A DNA stretch of 64,000 nt from Verrucomicrobiales bacterium (GCA_029213065.1 JARGPH010000016.1:51203-115202); one strand, 5' to 3'; positions 7,645 to 18,000 are shown, numbered from the stretch's first letter. The notes: generated by a model from the letters alone, not told the origin. Translations and numbers: made by a program.

Positions 7645-9645
7645 CTACGAAGAAAGCATGTCTTTCATCTGTTGAAGATAATCAGCGACAAAATCCTCAT
7701 CAACCGGTGCGGCTTCGATCGTCTCGTGGTCCGTCCTGATAATCTCCTCCTCGCTCATTTCTTTGAAAAACGAACTTGGCTGACAGGGCATTTTGTCGCC
7801 GTAGCGTTTCCGGCTCTGGCACCAGCTGATCGTCAAATCCTCCATCGCACGGGTGATCGCGACATAAAGCAGACGCCGCTCCTCGTCACGACTTCCCTCT
7901 TCAATCGAACGGGAATGGGGCAGCACCCCTTCTTCCACCCCGACCACGAAACAGACCGGGAACTCAAGTCCCTTCGCCGCGTGCATCGTAATCAGAGAAA
8001 CCCCCTGCCCGCCATCGTCCTCTTTTTCCTTGTCCTGCATCAGGGCGACGCTATCGAGAAACCCCTTCAGGCCGCGTTTCGATTTCTCAACATGGCTGTG
8101 CATTCCCTCCAGCAGTTCACCGATGTTTTTACGGCGGTTGTCGACTTCCTCCGGCGTCTTACAATTCTTCTTCACGAACTCAACGAAGCCGATCTCGGAG
8201 ATGAGGCCCTCCGTCATTTTCGCGTAGTTCGCCGACTTGGTGTGGGCGGTGTCGCTGTAGCGAACTACGAATTCAGTAAACGCATCGATCGCCCGGTTCG
8301 CCCGCGTCGTGAGACGACCGAGAAACTCAAAGTCATTGAGCGTGTCCCAAATGCTCATCTGATGCTCGATGCTGAACTCCGTCGCAAGGGCGATCGTTCC
8401 CGCACCGATTCCACGGGGCGGAGTCGCAATGACCCGCAGCAAACTCACGTCATCATCATGATTCGTGAAAAGGCTGAGATAAGCGAGGATGTCTTTGATC
8501 TCACGCCGCTCGTAAAATGACTGCCCACCGATGAGCTTGTAGGGAATTTCATTCTCCCTGAGGTGCTCCTCCATGATGCGGGACTGCGCATTCATCCGGA
8601 AGAGAATCGCCATGTCATCGTAAGGACGCCGGTCAATACGGTGACGTTCCAGAATCTCGCTGATGACAAATTCCGCTTCCGTCTCAGCATCCGGCATCGA
8701 GATGACGCGGACCTTTTCACCTTCACCGCGACTGCTCCAGAGCGTTTTCTCTCTCCGGTCGATATTGTGGCGGATCACACTGTTCGCGAGGCGCAGAATC
8801 GTATTCGTGGAGCGGTAGTTTTCCTCCAGTTTGATCACCTTCGGATTCGGGAAAAAGCGCTCGAACTCCAGGATGTTCGTGATGTCCGCACCACGCCAAC
8901 CGTAAATACTCTGATCATCGTCACCAACCACACAGACATTTGACTCCTGCCCGACGAGATGACGAAGGAGACTCATCTGAAGGTGGTTCGTATCCTGGAA
9001 CTCATCCACCATGATGAAGCGAAATCGCCGCTGCCACTCTTTCTTGATGTCAGGATTCTCCGCGAGGCCCTGAACCGCCAGAATCATAAGGTCATCAAAA
9101 TCGACCGCATTGAGCTGCTTCAGCTCCTTTTGATAGGTGCGATAGACCTCGCTGATCGCCGAGTCCTCGTTGTCACTCACCGGCGTTCCCGTGTTCTTCG
9201 CGGTGCTGATCATCATGTTCGCGAGCTTGGGATCGAGATTCTCATCTTTCCCTAACTTGCGCACAATAATCCGCCTCAACAGTCCCAACTGATCGCTCTG
9301 CGTGTAGATCGAAAAGTTCTTTTTGTATCCGAGGCGCTCGATACAAGTTCGCAGAATCCGCACACAAAGACTATGGAAAGTCGCGATCGTTACCTGCTCG
9401 ACTTTCTCGGGCGGAATCATCGTCCCGACCCGTTCGCGCATCTCATTCGCGGCCTTGTTTGTAAAGGTCACCGCGAGAATCTGTTGCGGCGGGATGTCAT
9501 TGTAGATCATCCCCGCGATCCGCGTCGTGACCACGCGCGTTTTTCCTGTCCCCGCTCCTGCCAGAATCAGGACGGGACCGTAAATATGCTCAGCGGCGGC
9601 ACGCTGAGGCTCATTGAGGCCCAGAAGGCCTTTTTTGTGCGACAT
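7645..9645 (-). CDS. UvrD/PcrA-type superfamily 1 DNA helicase
   Basis: A 666-residue ATP-dependent 3'-5' helicase for repair and replication-fork maintenance. The ordered motifs are all present: Walker A AGAGTGKTRVVTTR, DEFQDTN (motif II), GDDDQSIYGWRGA (motif III), KLEENYRS (motif IV), TMHAAKGLEFPVCFVVG (motif V) and RRLLYVAITRA (motif VI). Length is slightly shorter than classical PcrA, with a short acidic C-terminal tail. It begins near the N-terminal signature LNEPQRAAAEH. UvrD, PcrA and Rep cannot be separated with certainty; PcrA-like is the best guess. Downstream of the DUF4870 gene on the same strand. Confidence 0.95.
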   Translation of the reverse strand: MSHKKGLLGLNEPQRAAAEHIYGPVLILAGAGTGKTRVVTTRIAGMIYNDIPPQQILAVTFTNKAANEMRERVGTMIPPEKVEQVTIATFHSLCVRILRTCIERLGYKKNFSIYTQSDQLGLLRRIIVRKLGKDENLDPKLANMMISTAKNTGTPVSDNEDSAISEVYRTYQKELKQLNAVDFDDLMILAVQGLAENPDIKKEWQRRFRFIMVDEFQDTNHLQMSLLRHLVGQESNVCVVGDDDQSIYGWRGADITNILEFERFFPNPKVIKLEENYRSTNTILRLANSVIRHNIDRREKTLWSSRGEGEKVRVISMPDAETEAEFVISEILERHRIDRRPYDDMAILFRMNAQSRIMEEHLRENEIPYKLIGGQSFYERREIKDILAYLSLFTNHDDDVSLLRVIATPPRGIGAGTIALATEFSIEHQMSIWDTLNDFEFLGRLTTRANRAIDAFTEFVVRYSDTAHTKSANYAKMTEGLISEIGFVEFVKKNCKTPEEVDNRRKNIGELLEGMHSHVEKSKRGLKGFLDSVALMQDKEKEDDGGQGVSLITMHAAKGLEFPVCFVVGVEEGVLPHSRSIEEGSRDEERRLLYVAITRAMEDLTISWCQSRKRYGDKMPCQPSSFFKEMSEEEIIRTDHETIEAAPVDEDFVADYLQQMKDMLSS

Positions 9646-9702
9646 GGATGTGTTTTAAGGAGGAACACTCACGGGACAGCGCGGACCGGCCCCTGAAAAA
9701 AA

Positions 9703-10251
9703 TCAACTGATCAAACGGAGGGCAAAGGGATAGCGATAAACAATTCCCTTATTCGCTTCAATTCCTCCGAGGATCGCAAAAATAAGACTCGCCACGCTGA
9801 CGGCTGGAAAGAGCAGTGCAGCAATACACTGAATTACCGGAATGAAGCTGAGAATCATGGCAACACCGTAAGCGATCAATACGGTAATCTGAAAATTAGT
9901 CGCCTCTTTCCCCTGATCATCGACAAACGGGCTCTCATCCTTTTTCAACAACCAGATAATAAGCGGCCCGACGACACAGGTCACCCCACCGAGAATATGA
10001 GCCAGAAGCGACATGGTCCGCTCATCACTTTCGCCCAGAGTGCCCTGTGAGAGACCAATACCGGCAGTGCTCGGCGCTTCCGTCGGGAGCGAGTCAGCGA
10101 TAGAACCGGCTGCCTTTCCTGCACCTTCAGCCGCTTTTTCAGCAGCTCCTTTTTCGGCAGCGCCCTGTTCAGCAGCCGCGTCGATCGGTGGCGGGGCGTC
10201 CTCCTTTGAAGAGTCATCATCCATTGGCGGCGGAGTATCTTGATCGCTCAT
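9703..10251 (-). CDS. DUF4870 membrane protein with Ala/Pro/acidic N-terminus
   Basis: A 182-residue protein. The first 75 residues are low-complexity (Asp/Pro, then Ala/Glu/Lys runs such as AAEKGAAEKAAEGAGKAAG) and probably cytoplasmic and disordered. The C-terminal half is DUF4870-like: LLAHILGGVTCVVGPLIIWL, KDESPFVDDQGKEATNFQIT, then two further hydrophobic segments. DUF4870 proteins are small multi-pass membrane proteins of unknown function. It lies 57 bases before the helicase gene on the same strand. Confidence 0.75.
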   Translation of the reverse strand: MSDQDTPPPMDDDSSKEDAPPPIDAAAEQGAAEKGAAEKAAEGAGKAAGSIADSLPTEAPSTAGIGLSQGTLGESDERTMSLLAHILGGVTCVVGPLIIWLLKKDESPFVDDQGKEATNFQITVLIAYGVAMILSFIPVIQCIAALLFPAVSVASLIFAILGGIEANKGIVYRYPFALRLIS

Positions 10252-10327
10252 AGTATGAGATAAGACGCTTTCAAATCGAGTTCAAGCAAATTGGATCGCA
10301 TGTCCTCAAAATTTCCCCTCGAAACAC

Positions 10328-10984
10328 TCAGTTTTCGTACTCAGTCGGGTCCACGAGATTAGCCAGAGAAAAAGCCTCTTTCCGCTCCACGCAGGTGCCG
10401 CAGACGCCGCAGTGACGTTTCCCCCCTTTGTAGCAAGACCAGGTCAGGGAAAAGTCTACATCGAGAAGAGACCCCCGAATCGCTATATCCTCTTTTCGCA
10501 ATGCAATAAAGGGACGCAGGACCCGCAGATCAACGTAGGTTCCCGCTGAAATGGCTTCAGCCATCGGTGCCATGAACGATTCCCGGCAATCGGGATAGAT
10601 GGCGTGATCGCCTGAGTGAGCCGCGATCACCAGCCCCGAAGCGCCGATACTTTCAGCAATCCCCGCAGCGATCGAAAGCATGATCCCGTTTCGAAAGGGA
10701 ACCACGGTCTGCTTCATATTATCAGCCTCGTAATGTCCCTCGGGGATCTCACCGCCACTCTTCAGCAAATCACTTTTAAAGAGCTGCCCCATGAAGCCGA
10801 GCTCCACGATTTTGTGCTCGATTCCGAGAGCGAGACAATGCTCCGCGGCGAACGGAATCTCGCGGTGATTGTGCTTCGAACCATAGTCAAAGCTCACCCC
10901 TGCAACAACCTCGTGCTCCAGTGCCGCATCGTAAAGCGCGGTCACGGAATCCATTCCGCCACTGACGAGGACAATTACTTTCAT
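10328..10984 (-). CDS. queC: 7-cyano-7-deazaguanine synthase QueC
   Basis: Converts 7-carboxy-7-deazaguanine to preQ0 using ATP and ammonia, in the queuosine pathway. The 218-residue protein has the PP-loop motif LVSGGMDSVTALYDA at the N-terminus and the zinc-binding Cys set C184, C192, C195 and C198 (CYKGGKRHCGVCGTC). Length is standard. It overlaps queF by four bases, so the two consecutive enzymes are co-transcribed. QueE, which acts just before it, is encoded far away at 35.6 kb. Confidence 0.96.
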   Translation of the reverse strand: MKVIVLVSGGMDSVTALYDAALEHEVVAGVSFDYGSKHNHREIPFAAEHCLALGIEHKIVELGFMGQLFKSDLLKSGGEIPEGHYEADNMKQTVVPFRNGIMLSIAAGIAESIGASGLVIAAHSGDHAIYPDCRESFMAPMAEAISAGTYVDLRVLRPFIALRKEDIAIRGSLLDVDFSLTWSCYKGGKRHCGVCGTCVERKEAFSLANLVDPTEYEN

Positions 10985-11415
10985 TCTACATCTTCAAGTC
11001 CAGCATCCGGAAAAGACGCCGTCGCGGTAAGCCGAATCCCGCCACGGGCTGAAAAACGTCCTTTCACCACCATCCGGCGGGGAGTCACCGCACCGGAAAG
11101 GTCATCGAGAATGCGATTTACGATATCCTCGTTGAACGAGGGAAAATTACGAAAAGAGGCGAGGTAATATTTGAGCGACTTCGTCTCAAGGCACTTTTCA
11201 CCGGGAATGTAGCGAATCGTAAGGTGAGCCGTGTCAGGCTGTCCCGTCACAGGACAAAGCGAACTGAACTCCGGATAATCGAGCTCGATCCAGTAATTTC
11301 GATCGGCATTGCGATTGTCAAACACCTCCAACTGAGCCTCCTCAGGGGTCTGAGGAAGACGGTTTTCGGAGTGACCTAAGAGGGTTAAGTCTTTGACCTG
11401 AGAGGGTTGAGTCAT
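10981..11415 (-). CDS. queF: NADPH-dependent preQ0 reductase QueF (short form)
   Basis: Reduces the nitrile of preQ0 to the amine preQ1. The 144-residue unimodular form starts at the ATG at 11415; the open frame reaches 11577, but the extra 54 residues have no family similarity. The nucleophile C54 sits in SSLCPVTGQPD, followed by YIPGEKCLETKSLKYYLASF (substrate pocket) and FRNFPSFNED. Overlap with queC gives a queF-queC order of transcription. I looked for a preQ1 riboswitch upstream and did not see one. Confidence 0.95.
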   Translation of the reverse strand: MTQPSQVKDLTLLGHSENRLPQTPEEAQLEVFDNRNADRNYWIELDYPEFSSLCPVTGQPDTAHLTIRYIPGEKCLETKSLKYYLASFRNFPSFNEDIVNRILDDLSGAVTPRRMVVKGRFSARGGIRLTATASFPDAGLEDVE

Positions 11416-11683
11416 GCACGTAACAGATTCGGAGTGAAATAAAGAAAGACGAGGTAAAACGCAGTCGATTGAGTCAGGGATCCAACAGGGTTGCGCCCCA
11501 AATGAAATCGAATCCGACGTAAAGAACAGGAGGAACCGCGAGTCGTCCAGTGGAAAGGGAGCCCTCCGAGGACACACAATGGAATTTCCGGCGAGATGCC
11601 TCGTAGCGGTATGCTACAGAGGGATGGGCTCCGCTTTCAAATTAAGAAAAAGATAATGAAAAAGAAAAAGAGTTAGAAAGGCC
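11416..11683. other. Intergenic stretch upstream of queF
   Basis: No gene is supported. It holds a purine-rich AAGAAAAAGATAATGAAAAA tract at 11643-11670, related to the pyrimidine TTAATC tracts seen elsewhere in the window, and presumably the queF-queC promoter. No preQ1-I aptamer with its A-rich tail could be placed. Confidence 0.4.
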
Positions 11684-12751
11684 CTACGGCTTTCTCACAA
11701 CAATCTCGACCCGGCGGTTCAACGACTGGGCGTCCTTATCCCCGTCGGTGGAGACGATCGGACGGGATTTACCCATCCCGACAACTTTGATGTTTTCGAC
11801 TCCGATTCTGAGTCGATCGATGAGCCACTGACGCACTGCGGTCGCCCGCTTCAGGCTGAGCTCGCGGTTGAATTCTTCGGCCCCGAAACTGTCGGTGTGG
11901 CCCTCGATAATGAAGGTGGCATCCGGATTGGTCTGCACGACGAAGGCCAGCTTCATCATGCTGAGACGGGCCTCCTCCTTCAGCTCAAACTCGTTGTATT
12001 CGAACAGAATGTCTGTAGGGAGCGCGATTTTCTCCTCCCCCGTGGGAATCCCACCGGTCCGGCCGATGATCCCGTCGAGGGTGGAATACCCGTTCACGAA
12101 TTCATCCGCCTTCGTTCCGAACGCCTTCGACGCCGCCTCTTTGAAAAATTCCTCGGCATCGACATCGGAACCGATATCGTCACTTTGGGTCAGCTCCATG
12201 ATGGGCTGACTGTTGGAAACCGTCGCCGACGAATCGATCAGCTTGTTCCGCATTTCCTGGAGATCCTTGGAAAGAACTTCAGCAGCCGAAATGTCGAGAC
12301 TGTTCGCTGCCACGGAAAGCGCCTCGCCCGGCGCCTTCGGTCCACCGCCGGCAAAAATCTGGGGCTTTTCGATCGGAGACATCCGGATGACTTCATCCTT
12401 CATCTGCTCCATGAGATCGAATTCATCGAGGGAATTATCGACCAGATCAAGATCGCTGAGCTTTTCAGGCTCGATCGGCGTCGTATCTTCCGGGATGACC
12501 GCTTCCGAGAGGAGTTCATTGAGCTTATCCCGATCAATCGTAAGTTGCTCTTTGGTGCTGCGCCAGACGATCCCCTCGTTGGTGACTGCGGCGCTGCTGC
12601 GCTGAATCGTCCCGAGCGCGACATAGAGCAAAACATGAATCAGCACGGAAACAAAGATTGCGAGAAGAACCCACCAACCGACATTTCGAGTCTCGACTTT
12701 GAAAACCGATTTCTCGTTTGTGCCGGGGTGCCAATTATATTCCGTAGCCAT
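11684..12751 (-). CDS. OmpA-family protein with N-terminal membrane anchor
   Basis: A 355-residue protein likely anchored in the inner membrane by residues 25-50 (VGWWVLLAIFVSVLIHVLLYVALG), with a middle region of roughly 190 mostly polar residues and a C-terminal OmpA-like peptidoglycan-binding domain. The latter shows FIIEGHTDSFGAEEFN, LSLKRATAVRQWL and GKSRPIVSTDGDKDAQSLNRRVEIVV. There is no cleavable signal and no beta-barrel, so this is MotB/TolR-like in layout rather than an outer-membrane porin. Divergent from the lipase maturation factor gene. The partner complex is unknown. Confidence 0.85.
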   Translation of the reverse strand: MATEYNWHPGTNEKSVFKVETRNVGWWVLLAIFVSVLIHVLLYVALGTIQRSSAAVTNEGIVWRSTKEQLTIDRDKLNELLSEAVIPEDTTPIEPEKLSDLDLVDNSLDEFDLMEQMKDEVIRMSPIEKPQIFAGGGPKAPGEALSVAANSLDISAAEVLSKDLQEMRNKLIDSSATVSNSQPIMELTQSDDIGSDVDAEEFFKEAASKAFGTKADEFVNGYSTLDGIIGRTGGIPTGEEKIALPTDILFEYNEFELKEEARLSMMKLAFVVQTNPDATFIIEGHTDSFGAEEFNRELSLKRATAVRQWLIDRLRIGVENIKVVGMGKSRPIVSTDGDKDAQSLNRRVEIVVRKP

Positions 12752-12833
12752 TAGAAGTGCTCAGGGTGATGATAATCCATAATTCCGGTTTCGGCAAAGA
12801 CGGAACCTGACTATAAAAAGACTCTTAAAAGAC

Positions 12834-14414
12834 GTGAATCAGCTGAGTTTACATTCCATTTTCGGGCTCGATCTCGACCGGCATCGAATCGGTCGCTCCC
12901 TCATGATACGCGGGATGGGGATGATTTATTTCATCGCTTTCGCCTCATGGTGGTCTCAGGTCTCACTCCTCATCGGGGAAAATGGTCTCATTCCCGCCAA
13001 CGACCTTCTCCTTTTCCTCGAAGGGAAACTCGATGAGCCGGGAATTTCGCGTTTTGGAACGCTTCCCTCCCTCTTCTGGATCTTCGGCACCTCAGACTTT
13101 GCCTTCCATGTCACCTGCATGATCGGCTGCCTCCTTTCCATCCTCGTTATCGCGGGAAGGTTTTCCGGTCCCGCGCTCATCGGGCTTTGGGCTCTCTATC
13201 TGTCTTTCGTCAACGTCGGCGGGGTTTTCATGAGCTTTCAATGGGACATTCTGCTGCTCGAATCCGGTTTTATCGCCATTTTCCTCTCTGACTGGAAACG
13301 GAGAACCTCCTGGAGTGATCCGCCGCCTCTCAGCGTCGTCAATCGCATCGCACTGGTATTCGCGTGGCTTCTCATCGCCAAGCTGATGTTCTTTTCCGGC
13401 TGGGTGAAACTGGCCTGGGCGAGCGAGAGCAATCCGGAGTGGTGGGGTGAAGGCACCGCGCTCGCCTATCATTTCATGACTCAACCGATTCCTTCGTGGA
13501 CCGCCTGGTATGCCCACCAGACGCCGACGTGGCTGCTTCAGCTCTCACTGTTCCCGATGTATCTCATCGAGATTTTGTTTCCTTTTGCGATTCTCTTTGG
13601 CCGCTTCGGTCGTCTCGTAGCCGCCTGTGGATTTGTCTTCCTCATGATTCTGATCATGCTGACGGGAAACTTTACCTACTTCAACTGGCTCACGATTGTG
13701 CTCTCACTTCCGCTCGTTACCGACAGGCTCTGGCCCGTTTTCTTCCGCAACTGGCTCAAATTCGAACCTCTCGGCCTCACCGAACCGGAGGAAAGGAAAC
13801 CTCTCATGATTCGGCTGGGACTTGTTACTCCCGTTTTTCTACTCCTCGCCCTTCTCAATCTCAACACGGTCCTGCGCGATCTCCACACTGCGCCGAATCC
13901 GTTCTTCAAAACGGAGAAGACTCCGGAGTGGCTCTCCTCACTTGCGGGATCCGTGAGGTCCTGTCACCTCGTTTCCGGCTATGGCCTCTTCCGCACAATG
14001 ACGACGGAACGCCCCGAGATCATCCTCGAAGGAAGTCGTGACGGACTGAGCTGGTTCGAATATGACTTCAAATGGAAAGCCGATGACCTCTCGGACCGGC
14101 CGAAGTTTGTCGCTCCCCACCAACCGCGCGTCGCCTGGCAATTCTGGTTTGCGGCACTGGAGGGGGAATTTTCCTATCGGAGTTCCAACGCCAGATGGCT
14201 CGAGTCGCTTGTCCTCAAGTTACTCACCGGTGATCGGGACGTCGAAAAATTATTGAAGAGCAATCCTTTTCCTAACGAACCTCCCAGCTATATTAGAGGA
14301 AGGCTTTTCCGGTATGAGTTCACGACTCCAGAGGAGAAAGCTCGCACCGGCGACTGGTGGAAGCGGGTCATCATTCGCGAATTCCTGCCACAAGTGAGCC
14401 GCCCCGATTCCTAA
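12834..14414 (+). CDS. Lipase maturation factor (LMF1-like) multi-pass membrane protein
   Basis: A 526-residue protein of the lipase maturation factor family. In animals LMF1 acts in the ER to fold lipases; the bacterial role is not established. The N-terminal two thirds hold many hydrophobic helices, with family-like stretches SWWSQVSLLIGENGLIPA, SFQWDILLLESGFIAIF and SGWVKLAWASESNPEWW. The C-terminal portion is soluble, with RPKFVAPHQPRVAWQFWFAA (a well-conserved block). Start is GTG at 12834. A small HELTH-motif protein gene follows after about 50 bases on the same strand. Confidence 0.88.
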   Translation: MNQLSLHSIFGLDLDRHRIGRSLMIRGMGMIYFIAFASWWSQVSLLIGENGLIPANDLLLFLEGKLDEPGISRFGTLPSLFWIFGTSDFAFHVTCMIGCLLSILVIAGRFSGPALIGLWALYLSFVNVGGVFMSFQWDILLLESGFIAIFLSDWKRRTSWSDPPPLSVVNRIALVFAWLLIAKLMFFSGWVKLAWASESNPEWWGEGTALAYHFMTQPIPSWTAWYAHQTPTWLLQLSLFPMYLIEILFPFAILFGRFGRLVAACGFVFLMILIMLTGNFTYFNWLTIVLSLPLVTDRLWPVFFRNWLKFEPLGLTEPEERKPLMIRLGLVTPVFLLLALLNLNTVLRDLHTAPNPFFKTEKTPEWLSSLAGSVRSCHLVSGYGLFRTMTTERPEIILEGSRDGLSWFEYDFKWKADDLSDRPKFVAPHQPRVAWQFWFAALEGEFSYRSSNARWLESLVLKLLTGDRDVEKLLKSNPFPNEPPSYIRGRLFRYEFTTPEEKARTGDWWKRVIIREFLPQVSRPDS

Positions 14415-14465
14415 AGTCATTGCAAACTGCCTGATCCCCTTCTACCGATCTTTTTCCATTCATAG

Positions 14466-14936
14466 ATGAACTCTTTCTGGGCAGACATGATCGTCAAAAT
14501 GTCCCTCCCGCTCGCGACCCGATGGGTTGAAAAGCAGGAGTCGGTCATTATGCGCGAAGGCCGCCCTCTCAGTGAATGGGAAACGATGTGGGCGCAGGAT
14601 GTCGGTGTCAGCAAACCCGAGGAAGTTCGCATTCTCCCCGTCCCGAGAATTCCGACGCCGGGGTCCTGGATCACGCGGATCTTCGGCGTCTTCGGAGAGG
14701 GCCCCACCGGCATGGCGGTTAATTACGGAATCTACCTCGAGGCATCCAACGCGACCAATCCATCTTTGCTCGTCCATGAGTTAACCCACGTCGCCCAGTT
14801 CGAGCGCATGGGCGGAATCGGTGCCTTTCTCGAAGAATACATCTACCAGTGCGTCAGCGACGGCTACTGGGACTGCGCCATGGAACAGGAAGCCCGCGAC
14901 GCCGCCGCGCCGTTCTCACGACCTCCGGGCGGCTGA
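14466..14936 (+). CDS. Small putative zinc-metalloprotein with HELTH motif
   Basis: A 156-residue protein without a clear signal peptide. It carries H104-E-L-T-H108 in LLVHELTHVAQFERMGG and downstream acidic residues (E140, E142 in AMEQEARDAA) that could supply the third zinc ligand, as in small gluzincin-like domains often annotated as DUF4157-like. Residues 60-95 (PRIPTPGSWITRIFG and GMAVNYGIYLE) look like the strand-edge region before the helix. Peptidase activity is an inference from the motif. It follows the lipase maturation factor gene and is followed by a terminator-like hairpin. Confidence 0.6.
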   Translation: MNSFWADMIVKMSLPLATRWVEKQESVIMREGRPLSEWETMWAQDVGVSKPEEVRILPVPRIPTPGSWITRIFGVFGEGPTGMAVNYGIYLEASNATNPSLLVHELTHVAQFERMGGIGAFLEEYIYQCVSDGYWDCAMEQEARDAAAPFSRPPGG

Positions 14937-14968
14937 GAGGACGAAAGCCCTCCTCTTTTTCTTTTTCC
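14936..14968 (+). terminator. Terminator-like hairpin and pyrimidine tract
   Basis: AGAGGA and TCCTCT form a six-base-pair stem around a nine-base loop directly after the stop codon of the HELTH gene, followed by a T-rich run (TTTTCTTTTTCC). The stem is short, so efficiency is uncertain. The T-rich run continues into a TTAATC tract at 14951-14995 that recurs in other intergenic gaps. Confidence 0.45.
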
Positions 14969-15030
14969 TGATCTTACTCTTAATCTTAATCTCCCGGAAG
15001 CCCTGCGCCCGGGGAACGCTACCCGTCCTG

Positions 15031-18000
15031 CTACTTCTCCTCAGCCTCCACATCGGGCTGCTCGACCTTGCTCTCCACCTCAACGGGCAGAGATTCCACG
15101 GGGACATCGACGGGATCGCCGTTCTCCTGAACCGGAACCACTTTGATCTCCACATTCACGGGCACGGCCCGCAGGTCATTGATGATTTTAGCCAGCTTTC
15201 CGATCGCATCGTCAGCCAGTGTCGCCGGCTGAGCATTTCGCTCGCTGGCCGATTCAATGACCGTCTCAATGCGATGGAGGCCATCCGAAAATCCCGCGAG
15301 GGTTCCGACAACCCGACTTACGGGATCATTTTCTCCCGCACCGCCCATGAGCAGATTCCGCCCGAAGCGTCGTTTGATCTCGTCCCAGCGACTCAAATCC
15401 TCTTCGGACTGAGTCCCTTCCATCTCACGGAACTTGAGCAAATTCGATTCCGCGCCGGTCGTCAATGTCTGGGACTCGTTCTCGTAGTGATCGACAATAA
15501 TTCCCTCAACCTCTTCATCGGTCATCACCGGGAGAACCTTCTCGGTCATACGATTCATGTTCCGGTAGGACCCCTGTAGTCGGAACGGAGGCTCCGTGCG
15601 ATAGGCATCCTCCATCGCCGCGGAGCGAATGTATTCAAGATTCACCCGGAGAACGCTGTCGCGGACCCGCATGAGTTTCTTCATCACGCCGACCATCTCA
15701 TCGATTTCCTGAACCGTATAATTCCCGTCGAAATCAACGCCCTCTCTGGACCCGTTCTCCGCGATTTGCATCACCGCATAAACATCCTTTTGGCTGCGGC
15801 TCGCAAGACGGCTCAGAACCGGATTCGAAGTCATCGCATTCTCGATGTAACTCGCCTCGAAGTCCGCAGAGTGCTCCCCAATGATATCTCCCAAATTGTA
15901 GGTATCGGCCCGGTTCGCCAACATGTCAGGAATCTGAAATTTACCGCCGCTCTCAGTGTAGGGGTTTCCTGCCATTACCACACAAACCTTCTTCCCGCGA
16001 AGATCATAAGTTCGCGGCTTGCCATTCCAGACGCCCTCGATCTTCCGCTGTGCATCACACAGCGAAATAAACTTCTGCAAAAACTCAGGATGAGTGTGTT
16101 GAATGTCATCAACGTAAATCATGACATTGTCCCCCATCTCGAAAGCGAGGTTCAGCTTCTGAATTTCCTCCCGTGCACTCGCATTCGGAGCCTCTTCGGG
16201 ATCGAGTGAAGTCACGTCGTGCCCGAGCGCAGGACCATTGATCTTCATGAAAGTAATCCCGAGACGATTCGCGATATACTCCATCAAAGTCGTCTTGCCG
16301 TAACCGGGAGGAGAGATCAGCAAAAGCATTCCCATGCGATCTGTCCGCGTATCTTCACCCGCGGTGCCCATCTGTTTGGCAAGATTGTCGCCGATGAGCG
16401 GCAGATAGACACGATCGAGAAGGCGGTTCCTGACAAAGGCAGACATTACCTTCGGTCTGAATTCATCGAGTCGCATCTCCTCACGGCGGGTCTCGATCAG
16501 ACGCACTTTCGTTTGTTGGTATTCGACAAAGGCCGGCACCACCTCGGACTCAAAATGGCTGAGCCGCTCCACAAACTCCACATAGTCGAGGGCCAGAGAT
16601 CCGCTTTCGATATTCCGGTGCTGGCCCGTAAGCCCCGCCACCTCCTGCGCGCTGGCGACCTGACGAACGGCACGCTTTTCGAAAGAATCGGTCACTGAAA
16701 TCCAGGCAGCTTCGAGAACAGGCCCGTCGACATCAGCGACACCGACAATGGTTTGAATCCAATCCTGTGCCATCTCCAATGCGACGCCCGAATCGGCGCT
16801 CAGGCCGCTGATCGCCGCGCGGAACTCCGTGGAAAGCCGCTTCGCGGTGAGGGACTGTGAAAATTCCTGATACACTGTCGCCGCCGCCGGTGAAATCACG
16901 ACCGGCTCCCCCGCGATGAGCTGGGCAAACCAATATCTGGCAGCCCGCGCTGCATTCGCAGAGCGGAGCAAAGCGAGCCCGTCTGACAAAGAGGCCCGGC
17001 ATATTTCGAATTCCTCAGCCAACTCACGGCAGTAGGAATCAGTGCGTTTTGAGATATCAAATTTCCCCGCAAGTATGCCCATCGAGGCGACGCGTTTTTC
17101 AATCCCCTCGCGCCATTCCGCCCCCGCCCTGTTCCACGCAAATTGTGCCAGAATGCGGTCACGACTTGAATACTCGAGCAATCCGACGTCGCCCTCGATG
17201 GCGACGAGGACATCAATAATCCGAAGCGCATCGGCATCGTGAACACCCTTGGTGTAAGCCTCGTCATAGCGGTTTGACATGAAAACCTGAAGCGCTTCCA
17301 ACTTCGCCACCTCGTCCATTTCGCTCCACGGCGAATCCAACCCGGCACTGGCCTCGGAACGAAAGTAGCGCCATGCCAGATACTCCGCGCGATAAACCTC
17401 ATCATTCTCCGAGACAACGCTCATTTTCCCGATCGCTCCTGCTTCGAGAACGACCGGATCCGTGACCGGCTCGAAAAATTCTGTCCCCGCGAGGTGAAAG
17501 GCCGGGCCCTTGTCGTGAGGCACTATCGAAAGCTCCAAGTCCTGGCGGTTCACCGTGAAACGATGCTCACCGAATTTGATGACATCTTTGCCATCGACGA
17601 AAAGCTCTTTCCTGTCCTTAAGCTGACGCACCGCATCGTCGCGGACCGTTTTCAAACGCGTGCGAACGTCGTCGGACTTCACCGTATCGCCGAGCTCGGC
17701 CAACTCCTCGATGATGTCCCGGACCTTCTCGACCATGAGATCGCCGGCGAGGTAGCCGTTGATTTCAGAAATCCCTTCGAGCTGTCCAACGCGATGCTGG
17801 ATCGTCGTTAGAATCCGCTCAGCGGAACGGTGCAAGGTCGACGAGCGCCGGTTCTGAGTCTCGAGCAACTGAACTTTTCGCGACTCAAAGGCGTTGTAAA
17901 TTTCATCCCGCTTCTCAACGATCTGCGTTACGTAATCATCGAATTCAGCGAACTTCCCTTCGAGCTCTTCGAGCTGAATCATCGTCCGCGAGAGGTAGTC

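Noticed and set aside
11416-11480. preQ1 riboswitch upstream of queF
   Set aside because: No preQ1-I loop with an A-rich tail could be aligned by eye.
11416-11577. 54-residue extension of QueF
   Set aside because: No family similarity, low-complexity and Cys-rich; the ATG at 11415 gives normal QueF length.
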